Notes under the pieces: generated by a model
Seen by the model: only the letters and a program-made list of their open reading frames with translations
Told to the model about the DNA's origin: nothing
Databases searched by the model: none
Origin: Cesiribacteraceae bacterium YIM B00369
GTDB taxonomy: Bacteria > Bacteroidota > Bacteroidia > Cytophagales > Cyclobacteriaceae
NCBI GenBank assembly: GCA_017948555.1
Contig: JAFMYY010000003.1
Coordinates: 1 to 64,000, forward strand
DNA: 64,000 nt
Reading direction: 5' to 3'
Made by a program: the position numbers and the translations under genes
Part shown: in pieces, positions 1 to 7,917 of the stretch
How positions within the stretch are numbered: the stretch's first letter is position 1
Layout of the letters: each line of letters opens with the position of its first letter

Positions 1-2
1 AG

Positions 3-116
3 AGCCTGAATTTTCATTTACACACTTTTCTGGACGCTGTCGAACAGTTAAAAGAAAACGGGAATAGTATCTTCCTCCAAAAAAGAAGTTTACCAGCAAT
101 TTTTATTGTCCGGTAA
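3..116 (+). CDS. C-terminal end of an unidentified CDS (partial, 5' end outside window)
   Basis: An open frame enters from the left edge and stops at TAA 114-116, giving 37 residues (begins SLNFHLHTFLD, ends SLPAIFIVR). It has a plausible amphipathic helix followed by a hydrophobic strand and would converge on the methyltransferase with a 14-base overlap. It is too short to name. It could be a chance open frame. Confidence 0.3.
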   Translation, partial: SLNFHLHTFLDAVEQLKENGNSIFLQKRSLPAIFIVR

Positions 117-798
117 TTCTGCAAAGGAACTGGTCATACCGGTTTCTTTGCAATACCTCTAATTTTAACCCGACAGCAGCACAGGCTCTGGCGAATGTAA
201 TTACATCCGCGTACAGCCAGCGAAATACCTCTCCCATCTCCCCTTCATACTCATAGCAATAATCTATCTCACCAAAATATTTGTCTGTGGGCTTTTTTCC
301 TCCCTTATACAAATAACTGATATCACTGCTGTCGCAAATTATCTGCCCTCCGGGAAGCATACATTCTTTTAACCTGGACAGAAAAGCAGGAAGACTTTCA
401 AGTGTTCCCGCCAGACCTATGCCATTCATCATCAGCAGCAAAGTTTCATATTTTGCGCTGCTGTACTCCCATATATTTCCTTCCTCTACCTTCTCAACGC
501 CTCTTTGCCTCATAATTTCACAACTCAGGGATGAAATTTCCAGCGCTGTTACCTGAATACCTTTCTCCTGAAGCTCTAAAGCAAAACTTCCGGCTCCGGC
601 ACCAACATCCAGCACTGTACCCCTGCAGTTTTCCAGTGCAAGTATCTCAAGCTTACTGAAATCACTCAAATCCCTGAAGAAAACCTCTGTGGGCATTTGT
701 TCCGGCGGCCCGTAACTGGTATGCAGCACCAGCTGCACATCTTCCTTTCCAAGGAAATAATCAAGAAGGGCTCTTCCCTGTATATCTTTTTGCTTCAT
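103..798 (-). CDS. class I SAM-dependent methyltransferase
   Basis: Predicted SAM-dependent methyltransferase of unknown substrate. The glycine-rich SAM-binding motif I is VLDVGAGAGSFALEL, followed by the acidic end of the second strand in VTALEIS and a motif-IV-like stretch LLLMMNGIGLAG. There is no signal peptide, so it is probably cytosolic. I start at the Met of MKQKDIQG; an upstream Met (to position 816) would add only MFAFVM, which looks unlike a coding start. It is monocistronic on the minus strand. The substrate (small molecule or macromolecule) cannot be told from the sequence. Confidence 0.8.
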   Translation of the reverse strand: MKQKDIQGRALLDYFLGKEDVQLVLHTSYGPPEQMPTEVFFRDLSDFSKLEILALENCRGTVLDVGAGAGSFALELQEKGIQVTALEISSLSCEIMRQRGVEKVEEGNIWEYSSAKYETLLLMMNGIGLAGTLESLPAFLSRLKECMLPGGQIICDSSDISYLYKGGKKPTDKYFGEIDYCYEYEGEMGEVFRWLYADVITFARACAAVGLKLEVLQRNRYDQFLCRITGQ

Positions 799-816
799 CA
801 TTACAAATGCGAACAT

Positions 817-1148
817 AGACTAAAACAGGGAAAAGTGCTAAAAGAAAAAAAACAAAAGCATCATCAGACAGGAAAACCCTATAACCATCTAAGCTGCCAG
901 CTACCCTTGCATTAGTTATAAAAAGCAGCACTCCCCATTATTCCACACTTTTCCTGTTGCTTCTTTCCACACCCTGTTGACCGGTTTCCCCATTGTTTGC
1001 AGCCTGAAAAAGGTGCTTTACTCTAAAATCTTCGTTTCCGGCTCATATGTAAGGTTTTTGATTTTCTGGCACGATTCTTTTAATTAACCTTTCCGGATTA
1101 AGAAATTAAAACTTAAGTATTAACTAAGAATTCAAAATTTAAACAGAT
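817..1148. other. intergenic region between divergent genes
   Basis: AT-rich spacer that should hold the promoters of the leftward methyltransferase and the rightward acidic protein. I see no clear TAnnTTTG match, structured RNA or coding stretch. Confidence 0.5.
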
Positions 1149-1703
1149 ATGAAAAAGGTATTTTTAAGCATCACAGCACTAACTTTTAGCGCTTCAGCAG
1201 CATTTGCTCAATCGAGCGATATTGAAACATCACAAAACCAGAGCAGCGACCTTCAAATAGAAAGGCTCTCTAATTCCACTGAAGAAACAGGTAAGAAAAA
1301 GATCGAATTAAGCGAATTACCATCAGCAGTGAGCGACGCTTTCCGCGACAGCGAATTCAAAGACTGGGAAGTTACGGAAGTATATGAAATAAATTCTTCC
1401 AGCCCTGAAAACCAGACAATGACTTCCGATGCCGGCATTGCACCTGCAGGAGAAGAAGCCACTTACGAGATCCGCCTGATAAGCAAGGACATGAAGGACG
1501 AAATTTCTGATTCTCAGGAAGCAATTGAAGACGTAAAGGAGGACGCCAATGAGGCGGATGAAGCTGAAGAAGCTAATGTAAGCACTGAAACAATGGAAGT
1601 GGAAGTTCCATCTGTTGTATTAAAGTATGATCAGGAAGGTAATCTTATTGAAAATGAGGACCGGGAAAACACCACCGAAACTGAAACTCCGGAGCAGTAT
1701 TAA
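1149..1703 (+). CDS. acidic exported protein of unknown function
   Basis: 184 residues with a Sec signal peptide (MKKVFLSITALTFSASAAFA, cleavage near AFA-QSS). The central part (about residues 50-115) carries the phrase ELPSAVSDAFRDSEFKDWEV, which recalls PepSY-like or beta-lactamase-inhibitor-like repeats common in Bacteroidota periplasmic proteins. Residues about 118-184 are strongly acidic (runs of E and D), predicted disordered. No lipobox. A terminator follows about 85 bases downstream, so it is probably monocistronic. Function unknown; the PepSY-like resemblance is weak and inferred from pattern only. Confidence 0.75.
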   Translation: MKKVFLSITALTFSASAAFAQSSDIETSQNQSSDLQIERLSNSTEETGKKKIELSELPSAVSDAFRDSEFKDWEVTEVYEINSSSPENQTMTSDAGIAPAGEEATYEIRLISKDMKDEISDSQEAIEDVKEDANEADEAEEANVSTETMEVEVPSVVLKYDQEGNLIENEDRENTTETETPEQY

Positions 1704-1787
1704 AAAAAACATAGTAGTTCGGTTCAACTATAGCCTGCAGGTGTTCCATCCTGATTTTTTCAGGCAACAATCTTTTTCAGGTATTTT

Positions 1788-1820
1788 AAAGCCCCGCCGG
1801 GAACAGCGGGGCTTTTTTTT
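1788..1820 (+). terminator. rho-independent terminator after the acidic protein gene
   Basis: GC-rich hairpin AAGCCCCGC / GCGGGGCTT followed by an eight-T run. Confidence 0.9.
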
Positions 1821-1993
1821 ACAAAAACCCAGACCAATAAAAAAGCCACAACCTAAAAGATTGCAGCTTTCCACTTTAACACCTTTCTATTTACTTTCTT
1901 ACAAGGAGCAAATCCATCTATGCTGATTAGTTATAAGATAATGGTTGAATGAAATTTTTAACCAACGCACCAACAAACCTGCTATATATAATT

Positions 1994-2170
1994 TTAAAAA
2001 GTGATCATATTTAAAATACTGACAGCACCAGCCCAGCCCTCCTGCAAAAACTGATTATTCAGTAACTCATTTCCACCTTCCTGTTGACCTGTAACTACCT
2101 CAGCAAAGAGAGCAGTAAGCAAAAAGAGCATAAGCGACACCAATAACGGGGATGATTTTACTTTTTCCAT
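1994..2170 (-). CDS. 58-residue predicted secreted or membrane peptide
   Basis: A short minus-strand frame from ATG 2168-2170 to TAA 1994-1996. The N-terminus is a good signal or anchor sequence: MEKVKSSP, then hydrophobic LLVSLMLFLLTALFAEVV, then a polar tail containing GQQEGGNELLNN. Codon use looks normal for the neighbourhood. No recognised family. It stands alone between a terminator and the divergent blaI promoter region. It could be a small exported peptide or an inner-membrane microprotein, and a chance frame is not excluded. Confidence 0.45.
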   Translation of the reverse strand: MEKVKSSPLLVSLMLFLLTALFAEVVTGQQEGGNELLNNQFLQEGWAGAVSILNMITF

Positions 2171-2473
2171 AACAATCAGGTTTAAATTGTTCTCATTATT
2201 TTGATTACTTTAGCTTATTTCCTTAAAAGCAGTTCTTAAACAAAACATCCGGGAATCCTCCTTTCTTTTCCTTTAAGTGAAATTTCACTAACGAAATCAC
2301 TTATTCAAATATACGGTTAATTTTTAAACTAGTTTATCTAAATTTTATGCTTTTTAACCATAAAATAGTTATTATATTAACCTATTTTAATGTTTTTAGC
2401 ATTTTAGACAATAAAAAAAGATAATTTTACACCTGCATCACATTTTTTTCACCTGCAATCAGCCACTTTTTTT

Positions 2474-2495
2474 TATTACGAATTAATTCGTAATA
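2474..2495. promoter_or_regulatory. BlaI-type operator O1 (upstream of the -33 element)
   Basis: Perfect 22-bp palindrome with core TACGAA-TTAA-TTCGTA. The same half-sites recur 57 bp downstream in O2. Dyad spacing resembles the short operators bound by BlaI/MecI dimers, though the half-site differs from the staphylococcal TACA/TGTA. Confidence 0.8.
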
Positions 2496-2499
2496 ACTG

Positions 2500-2530
2500 T
2501 TGCGTCCTGAAATAAAATTCCCTACAATTG
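2500..2530 (+). promoter_or_regulatory. Bacteroidota-type promoter of the blaI-M56 operon
   Basis: TTG at 2500-2502, 20-base spacer, then TACAATTG at 2523-2530 (7 of 8 matches to TAnnTTTG). It lies exactly between operators O1 and O2. Confidence 0.65.
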
Positions 2531-2533
2531 TAT

Positions 2534-2549
2534 TACGAAACATTTCGTA
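2534..2549. promoter_or_regulatory. BlaI-type operator O2 (over the expected transcription start)
   Basis: TACGAA-ACAT-TTCGTA, the same half-sites and N4 spacer as O1. It sits just downstream of the -7 element, where a bound dimer would block initiation. Confidence 0.8.
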
Positions 2550-2568
2550 TTAAAAAGCAGACAGAGCC

Positions 2569-2958
2569 ATGCAAAAACCATCAGAATCGGAATTAGCCAT
2601 TTTACAGGTCCTCTGGAAAACAGGCCCCTGCACTGTTAAGGAAGTAAACGAAACCCTCAGCAAGGAGAAGCCCACAGGTTACACCACCACACTTAAGCTA
2701 ATGCAGATCATGCACGAAAAAGGCTTTGTTTCCAGAACCAGCGAAGGCGCAAAGGGCAGATCACACATTTACACAGCTGAGCTCACTGAAGCCAAAGTAA
2801 GCAACAAACTGCTGGATTCATTTATAAACCGTGTTTTTGAAGGCTCCGCCGGAAAGCTGGTTCTAAACGCCTTAGGGAAAGGAAAAACTTCCAGGGAAGA
2901 AATAATGGAAATCAGGAAGCTGCTGGATAAACTTGAAAACGATAAGGACCATGAATAA
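2569..2958 (+). CDS. BlaI/MecI/CopY-family transcriptional repressor
   Basis: 129-residue winged-helix repressor, the usual family length. The N-terminal domain has the family pattern SESELAILQVLWKTGPCTVK, followed by the recognition-helix region TGYTTTLKLMQIMHEKG and a wing (SRTSEGAKGRSHIY). The C-terminal helices (about 75-129) are the dimerisation part. In this family the dimer represses its own operon until a BlaR1/MecR1-type membrane protease is triggered and causes repressor cleavage or release. It overlaps the M56 protease gene by 8 bases, so the pair is translationally coupled. Two identical operator half-site pairs flank the promoter upstream, indicating autoregulation. No beta-lactamase gene lies next to it, so the regulated process is unknown. 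Confidence 0.92.
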   Translation: MQKPSESELAILQVLWKTGPCTVKEVNETLSKEKPTGYTTTLKLMQIMHEKGFVSRTSEGAKGRSHIYTAELTEAKVSNKLLDSFINRVFEGSAGKLVLNALGKGKTSREEIMEIRKLLDKLENDKDHE

Positions 2959-5215
2959 GATTTTTGACTTTATCAGCCAGAGCCCTGCAGTTGAAGCTTT
3001 TGGCCTCAGCCTGCTCCACTCCCTGTGGCAGGGAGCGGCAATCGCCATTCTTTTGTGGATCAACACTAAAACTCTAAAAAATCTTCAGGCACAAATTCGT
3101 TATTACAGCGCACTTTGCGGCCTTCTGCTGCTAAGCAGCGTATTCTGCCTCACTTTTTATTTTCAATATAAACAGCTTTCCACACCCATTCCGCTGCAGG
3201 AAATAGAAATCCTGCAATTTACAGCTCCCGCAACCGGCTTCCACCCCTGGCCACCTACGGAAAGCGAGGGTATTTTTCAGCAGCTGGAAAGCACCTGGTT
3301 CAGCACGCTACTATTAATTAAGCAGCACAGCGCCTATATTTTTCTTCTCTGGAGCATTGGATTCATTTTTTACAGCAGCCGTTTCTTTATAGGGCTTACC
3401 TGGCTGGAACGTTTAAAAAAGACCAGTATTCAGGTTCCCCAAAACTGGAACAAAACACTGGCAACCCTCCGGCAAAAAACAGGCATACGGAGGCAAATAC
3501 GTTTGCTCGCTTCAAATAAGGTAACATCACCACTTACGTTTGGCTGGCTTAAACCTGTTATTATTTTTCCTGCCAGTGTGCTGGCTCAAATGCCCATAGA
3601 CCAGGTGGAAAGCATTCTGCTGCATGAATTAATTCACATAAAGCAAAAAGATTACCTGGTCTCCCTGCTTCAGTCAGCCACCGAAATGCTTTTCTTTTTC
3701 AATCCGGCCTACTGGTACATATCCTCTGTTTTAGATAAAGAACGCGAAAATGCCTGCGACGACCTGGTGGTTAACCTGACGCAAAATCCGCTTACTTATG
3801 CAAAAGCCCTCAGCAGCCTTGCAGCCTTTTGCAACCGGCAGGAATCCCCACCCGCTTTAGCGGCAGCCCATAATCAGCAACAACTCCTTTTCCGGATCAA
3901 AAGAATTATCCACCCACCTAAACCGAATAAAACAATGAAACATTTTTTAAAGAACAGAGGCTACCTCTCCGCACCTGTAGCCATTTTCTGCCTGCTTGTG
4001 GCCATTTTTACTTTAGACGTAAAAGGTAATATACAAATCCAGCGGCTTCAAACTGAAAAAAGCATTCCTCAGCTTAATGACACCAGCAAAACTCAGGCGG
4101 GCACTGAGGAAGAGAACAAAATACTTACAACAATAAGCAAAGGCTATTACCAGATCTCGGACACTGACTCTGATGGAACCCCTTCCATAGCAACTATGAC
4201 CTCCGACAGCATCATTATTTATGAAAACAACTCTGCCAGGGGAGCCGGAAATGGCCCCGGCCATGGGAAATTTCATAAAATAAATCCTGAAGCTATTCAG
4301 GAGAAAACCCAATCTATCACTTCTTTCAACAAACTCCTGCAAAAAACATCCTCTGACATAGAAAAAGGTAAAGACCGGAACAGAAATTCAGATACAGATA
4401 CAGCAGCAGGCAATCCATTAATTCTGCTGCTTAAAAGCTCTCCCGACCCTGTTAATCTGGAGACAGATACGGGCGAAGAACAGTTCACATCCACAATCAG
4501 GAATGCGTTATCCGAAGGAATTGTAATCAGAAACGTTCAGGATGTACCAGCTGAGGCCATAACTTCGGTAACCACTATTAGGAAGGGAGCTGAAAAGTTT
4601 TTTGGCGAAAATGGCAGGCATGGTGTAATGATCGTCAGCGTGAAAGCCCCTTCAGAGGAAACTCAAATAAGAAAACAGGAAGACCACGCTTCCATTAAGG
4701 CAAATCCTCTGATCCTGGTTTTAGACCATGAACACAGCTCTGCACTTAATAAGCCCGGCCTGCCCATTCAGGATATAGCAAAACTGGCACTGGAAAAAGG
4801 CCTTGAAATTGAAGATGCAAATAAACTTGACCCTCAATCTATCCAGTCTGTCCAGGTTTTCAAATCACAGCAGGCGGCACATTTTGGAGAAAGCGCAAAA
4901 GAAGGAGTGGCTCTTATAGTATTAAAGGAAGGCGTACCTAAGCCTGCAAATACTGCAGCAGAAAGCGAATTCATCGTTTACCCTAACCCTGCAGACGACC
5001 TGGTTAAAATAAAGTTTTCCCTTCCTTTACCGGAAACAGTAAAAATTACCGTTCATGACAATGCCAATAATACTGTAACGACTATCGCCAGCCAGACAAT
5101 GGAAAAAGGAACGCATGAATTTGTATGGGATGCATCGCAGCAAGCCCCCGGTATTTATATTATTACCCTCACACAAGGCAGAAAAGTAACGGGCAAAAAA
5201 GTGGAGATCAGATAA
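2951..5215 (+). CDS. M56 (BlaR1-like) membrane metalloprotease with plug-like repeats and a C-terminal T9SS-like domain
   Basis: 754 residues. N-terminal transmembrane helices (about 12-35, 45-65, 115-135) precede the M56 protease core with zinc motif HELIH (residues 225-229) and the downstream ENACDD segment (E266, likely third ligand). A further transmembrane helix (about 330-350) is followed by a periplasmic part. That part has two repeats resembling TonB plug segments: AITSVTTIRKGAEKFFGENG...GVMIVSV and SIQSVQVFKSQQAAHFGE...GVALIVL. Residues about 674-754 match a T9SS type A sorting domain (YPNPADDLVKIKF, ending VTGKKVEIR). I chose ATG 2951, which overlaps blaI; an in-frame ATG at 2933 is possible. 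Its role is presumably to sense an envelope signal and inactivate the neighbouring repressor. The sorting domain on a polytopic protein is odd; it may serve as a sensor domain. Confidence 0.88.
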   Translation: MNKIFDFISQSPAVEAFGLSLLHSLWQGAAIAILLWINTKTLKNLQAQIRYYSALCGLLLLSSVFCLTFYFQYKQLSTPIPLQEIEILQFTAPATGFHPWPPTESEGIFQQLESTWFSTLLLIKQHSAYIFLLWSIGFIFYSSRFFIGLTWLERLKKTSIQVPQNWNKTLATLRQKTGIRRQIRLLASNKVTSPLTFGWLKPVIIFPASVLAQMPIDQVESILLHELIHIKQKDYLVSLLQSATEMLFFFNPAYWYISSVLDKERENACDDLVVNLTQNPLTYAKALSSLAAFCNRQESPPALAAAHNQQQLLFRIKRIIHPPKPNKTMKHFLKNRGYLSAPVAIFCLLVAIFTLDVKGNIQIQRLQTEKSIPQLNDTSKTQAGTEEENKILTTISKGYYQISDTDSDGTPSIATMTSDSIIIYENNSARGAGNGPGHGKFHKINPEAIQEKTQSITSFNKLLQKTSSDIEKGKDRNRNSDTDTAAGNPLILLLKSSPDPVNLETDTGEEQFTSTIRNALSEGIVIRNVQDVPAEAITSVTTIRKGAEKFFGENGRHGVMIVSVKAPSEETQIRKQEDHASIKANPLILVLDHEHSSALNKPGLPIQDIAKLALEKGLEIEDANKLDPQSIQSVQVFKSQQAAHFGESAKEGVALIVLKEGVPKPANTAAESEFIVYPNPADDLVKIKFSLPLPETVKITVHDNANNTVTTIASQTMEKGTHEFVWDASQQAPGIYIITLTQGRKVTGKKVEIR

Positions 5216-5244
5216 GCCACAAATCCTGCACAACACAGAAAAGT

Positions 5245-5281
5245 AAAAAGCTGAGAGCACCAAAAGGAGCCTCAGCTTTTT
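5245..5281. terminator. bidirectional terminator between the M56 gene and lgt
   Basis: Stem AAAAAGCTGAG / CTCAGCTTTTT, T-rich on both sides. It overlaps the lgt stop codon, so it serves both converging genes. Confidence 0.85.
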
Positions 5282-6102
5282 TCGTGAATAGCAGGCTCAC
5301 TTGCTTTTCCTCTTTTCAGAAATATAATAACCAGCCCCAGTATAATAAAAGGAATACTTAATAATTGCCCCATATTAAGGAGCATACCTGCCTCAAAGTC
5401 TGACTGATCTGCTTTATAAAATTCAATAATGAAACGCGCAGCAAACAACAGGACCATAAACATGCCAAAGGTAAAGCCAGGCGCTCTCCGGCTTTTACTG
5501 TACATCAGGTTCAACACAAAAAAGATAAGAAGATAGGCAATGGCTTCGTATAACTGCCCCGGATGCCTGGGGACACTATCCACTCTTTCAAATATAAAAG
5601 CCCATGGCACATCAGCAGGTTTTCCAACAATTTCAGAATTCATAAGATTACCAAGGCGTATGCAGACACCTGCGAGTGGACCCACCAGTGACAGTTTATC
5701 CAGTAACCAGACAAGACTGATCTTATAAACCCTGGAATAAAGGAACAGAGCTACCATAACTCCGAAAATACCGCCATGGCTTGCCAGCCCCTGAAAGCCG
5801 GTAAAATGAAACTCCGGCTCAAAACGGACAGGTAAAAATATTTCCGCAATATGATCAGAGTAATATTCCCAATCATAAAACAGGCAATGAGCAAGCCGGG
5901 CACCAATAACAGTAGCCAGAACAACATAAACCGTTAGCTTTTCAAGCTTTTCCTCTCCCAGCCCTGCATTTTTAAAATGCTTTTTTAATAAAATATAACA
6001 CAACACAAAACCCAGTGCAAAAAGAATAGAATACCACCGCAGGGAATAAAACCCTAAATCAATTATTGTTGGATCAGGATTCCATTCTATATATAGAAGC
6101 AT
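5272..6102 (-). CDS. lgt: prolipoprotein diacylglyceryl transferase
   Basis: Transfers diacylglycerol from phosphatidylglycerol to the lipobox cysteine of prolipoproteins in the inner membrane, the first step of lipoprotein maturation. 276 residues, normal length, with about seven hydrophobic helices. Family signatures are present: RLGNLMNSEIVGKP (the Lgt signature with the essential Arg and Asn) and HPGQLYEA, as well as LRWYSILFALGF at the N-terminus. Monocistronic, convergent with the M56 gene. The many lipobox proteins encoded in this window are its likely clients. Confidence 0.96.
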   Translation of the reverse strand: MLLYIEWNPDPTIIDLGFYSLRWYSILFALGFVLCYILLKKHFKNAGLGEEKLEKLTVYVVLATVIGARLAHCLFYDWEYYSDHIAEIFLPVRFEPEFHFTGFQGLASHGGIFGVMVALFLYSRVYKISLVWLLDKLSLVGPLAGVCIRLGNLMNSEIVGKPADVPWAFIFERVDSVPRHPGQLYEAIAYLLIFFVLNLMYSKSRRAPGFTFGMFMVLLFAARFIIEFYKADQSDFEAGMLLNMGQLLSIPFIILGLVIIFLKRGKASEPAIHEKS

Positions 6103-6162
6103 AAGTATAATTTTAATTAATAAAAGGCTCTTGCGTAAATATAACTATTAAAGGTCCTCCGG

Positions 6163-6188
6163 AAAGAAAAAAAGCCCTTTCGGGCTTT
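6163..6188 (-). terminator. terminator of the pnt operon
   Basis: AAAGCCC-TTT-CGGGCTTT hairpin; on the minus strand it is followed by a seven-T run. Confidence 0.9.
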
Positions 6189-6219
6189 CATTTATTTTTA
6201 ACATTTCCGGTAGCTTTTT

Positions 6220-7623
6220 TTAAGCTGTTGCCATTTCCTTAAGCTCCCCCACCACTTTCGTCATGGTGGATTTTGCATCTCCAAAAAGCATAAGGCAGTT
6301 AGGATAGCCGAAGAGCTCATTTTCAATACCTGCATAACCGGCGCTCATTCCACGCTTACACACAATAACAGTTCTGGCTTTATCGGCATTCAGAATAGGC
6401 ATACCGTAAATAGGGCTTTGAGGGTTGGAACGGGCGGCAGGGTTTACCACGTCATTGGCACCTATTATCAGGGCAATATCAGTATTGGCAAACTCATCGT
6501 TGATCTGATCCATTTCTATCAGCTTATCGTATGGAATGTTAGCTTCTGCCAATAGTACGTTCATGTGCCCCGGCATACGTCCTGCCACAGGGTGAATGGC
6601 AAATTTTACTGAGGCACCTCTTTTTTCAAGGATATCTGCCAGCTCCCGCACTACGTGCTGTGCCTGAGCAACTGCCATACCATAGCCCGGAACGATCAGT
6701 ACAGATGAAGCAGACTCGAATAACATGGCACTTTCCTCCACCCCTACTTCTTTCACCACAATATCCTGACCGTCGCCGCCGGCACCACCGGAGCTTGTTT
6801 GCCCGAAGCCACCTAAAAGCACACTCACCAGCGAGCGGTTCATGGCCTTACACATTATCTGAGTAAGGATAATACCCGATGCTCCCACCAGAGCACCTGC
6901 AATTATGAGTACCTGGTTATTAAGTACAAAACCAGTTGCACAGGCTGCAATACCGGAATAAGAGTTCAGGAGAGAAATTACAACCGGCATATCGGCACCT
7001 CCAATAGGGATAACCACTAAAACACCCAGCAATAAGGCTACACCGACTATACCCAGCATCCAGATTTCAGCGTTCGGGTCGCCAACAACCAGGCCGCCAA
7101 GCACCACTACCACCACAAGAAGAATGGCATTAATAGCATGCTGTCCACCAAACGTAATGGCACGTCCATTTATCAGGCCCTTCAGCTTTCCAAAAGCCAC
7201 AAAGGAGCCCGTAAGCGTAACTGCACCAATAATCACACTTATTACCACGGTTACCCCTACCACAATTTCCATGCTTACTCCTTCGGCATGAGCCATGGGC
7301 CAGTATTCCGAGGTTGCCACAAGCACCGAAGCAGCACCACCAAAACCGTTAAATATGGCCACCATTTCAGGCATAGAGGTCATTTCCACGCGGCGGGCAA
7401 TCACTGTCCCTATAACAGAACCAACCAGAATGGTCACAAATATTTCGGTGAAGCTCAGTATCTGCTGGTCCAGCAGAGTGGCAAGCACTGCAATAAGCAT
7501 CGCTACGGCAGAAACTGTGTTCCCGCGACGGGCGGTAGATGTTTTGCCAAGCATTTTAATGCCCAGGATAAACAGTACAGACGCCACCAGATAGGCTACT
7601 TTTATGATCAGATCTCTATCCAT
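6220..7623 (-). CDS. pntB: NAD(P) transhydrogenase subunit beta
   Basis: Beta subunit of the proton-translocating transhydrogenase, which uses the proton gradient to reduce NADP+ with NADH. 467 residues. The N-terminal two thirds (to about residue 270) are membrane helices of domain II; the C-terminal part is the NADP(H)-binding domain III, with VIVPGYGMAVAQAQH, GRMPGHMNVLLAEA and a GANDVVNPAA loop, all standard in PntB. It follows pntAB by 3 bases and ends at a strong terminator. This is one of two NADPH sources seen here, the other being the GntK-Gnd fusion. Confidence 0.97.
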   Translation of the reverse strand: MDRDLIIKVAYLVASVLFILGIKMLGKTSTARRGNTVSAVAMLIAVLATLLDQQILSFTEIFVTILVGSVIGTVIARRVEMTSMPEMVAIFNGFGGAASVLVATSEYWPMAHAEGVSMEIVVGVTVVISVIIGAVTLTGSFVAFGKLKGLINGRAITFGGQHAINAILLVVVVVLGGLVVGDPNAEIWMLGIVGVALLLGVLVVIPIGGADMPVVISLLNSYSGIAACATGFVLNNQVLIIAGALVGASGIILTQIMCKAMNRSLVSVLLGGFGQTSSGGAGGDGQDIVVKEVGVEESAMLFESASSVLIVPGYGMAVAQAQHVVRELADILEKRGASVKFAIHPVAGRMPGHMNVLLAEANIPYDKLIEMDQINDEFANTDIALIIGANDVVNPAARSNPQSPIYGMPILNADKARTVIVCKRGMSAGYAGIENELFGYPNCLMLFGDAKSTMTKVVGELKEMATA

Positions 7624-7626
7624 GAC

Positions 7627-7917
7627 TTATTTCTTTTTCTTTTTAAACATTTGCAACATCCGGTCTGTCACCACATAGCCACCCACCACATTGAGGGTAG
7701 CCAGCAACAGGGCTGCAATTCCCAGGACTTTGCTTACAGACCAGTTATCGGGCCCGGCACTTACAATAGCTCCCACAATGGTAATCCCCGATATAGCATT
7801 GGAACCTGACATAAGAGGAGTATGGAGGGTTGGCGGCACTTTTGAGATCAGCTCAAAACCTACAAAGCTGGCCAGCACCAGCACATACAGGAGCACTAAT
7901 AGAGACTCTGCGTTCAT
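7627..7917 (-). CDS. pntAB: NAD(P) transhydrogenase subunit alpha, membrane part (alpha-2)
   Basis: 96 residues with three hydrophobic helices: LLVLLYVLVLASFVGFEL, the SGITIVGAIV region and LGIAALLLATLNVVGGYVV. The motif VPPTLHTPLMSGSNAISG is the standard alpha domain II signature. In this split architecture the soluble NAD domain is a separate gene (pntAA), overlapping by 4 bases upstream. The C-terminus is a short Lys tail (MFKKKKK). Confidence 0.95.
   Translation of the reverse strand: MNAESLLVLLYVLVLASFVGFELISKVPPTLHTPLMSGSNAISGITIVGAIVSAGPDNWSVSKVLGIAALLLATLNVVGGYVVTDRMLQMFKKKKK

Noticed and set aside
697-915. 72-residue plus-strand frame over the methyltransferase start
   Set aside because: Antisense shadow with no motif or start context.
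7138-7809. 223-residue plus-strand frame opposite pntB and pntAB
   Set aside because: Long but antisense to well-supported genes, with His/Tyr-rich shadow composition.
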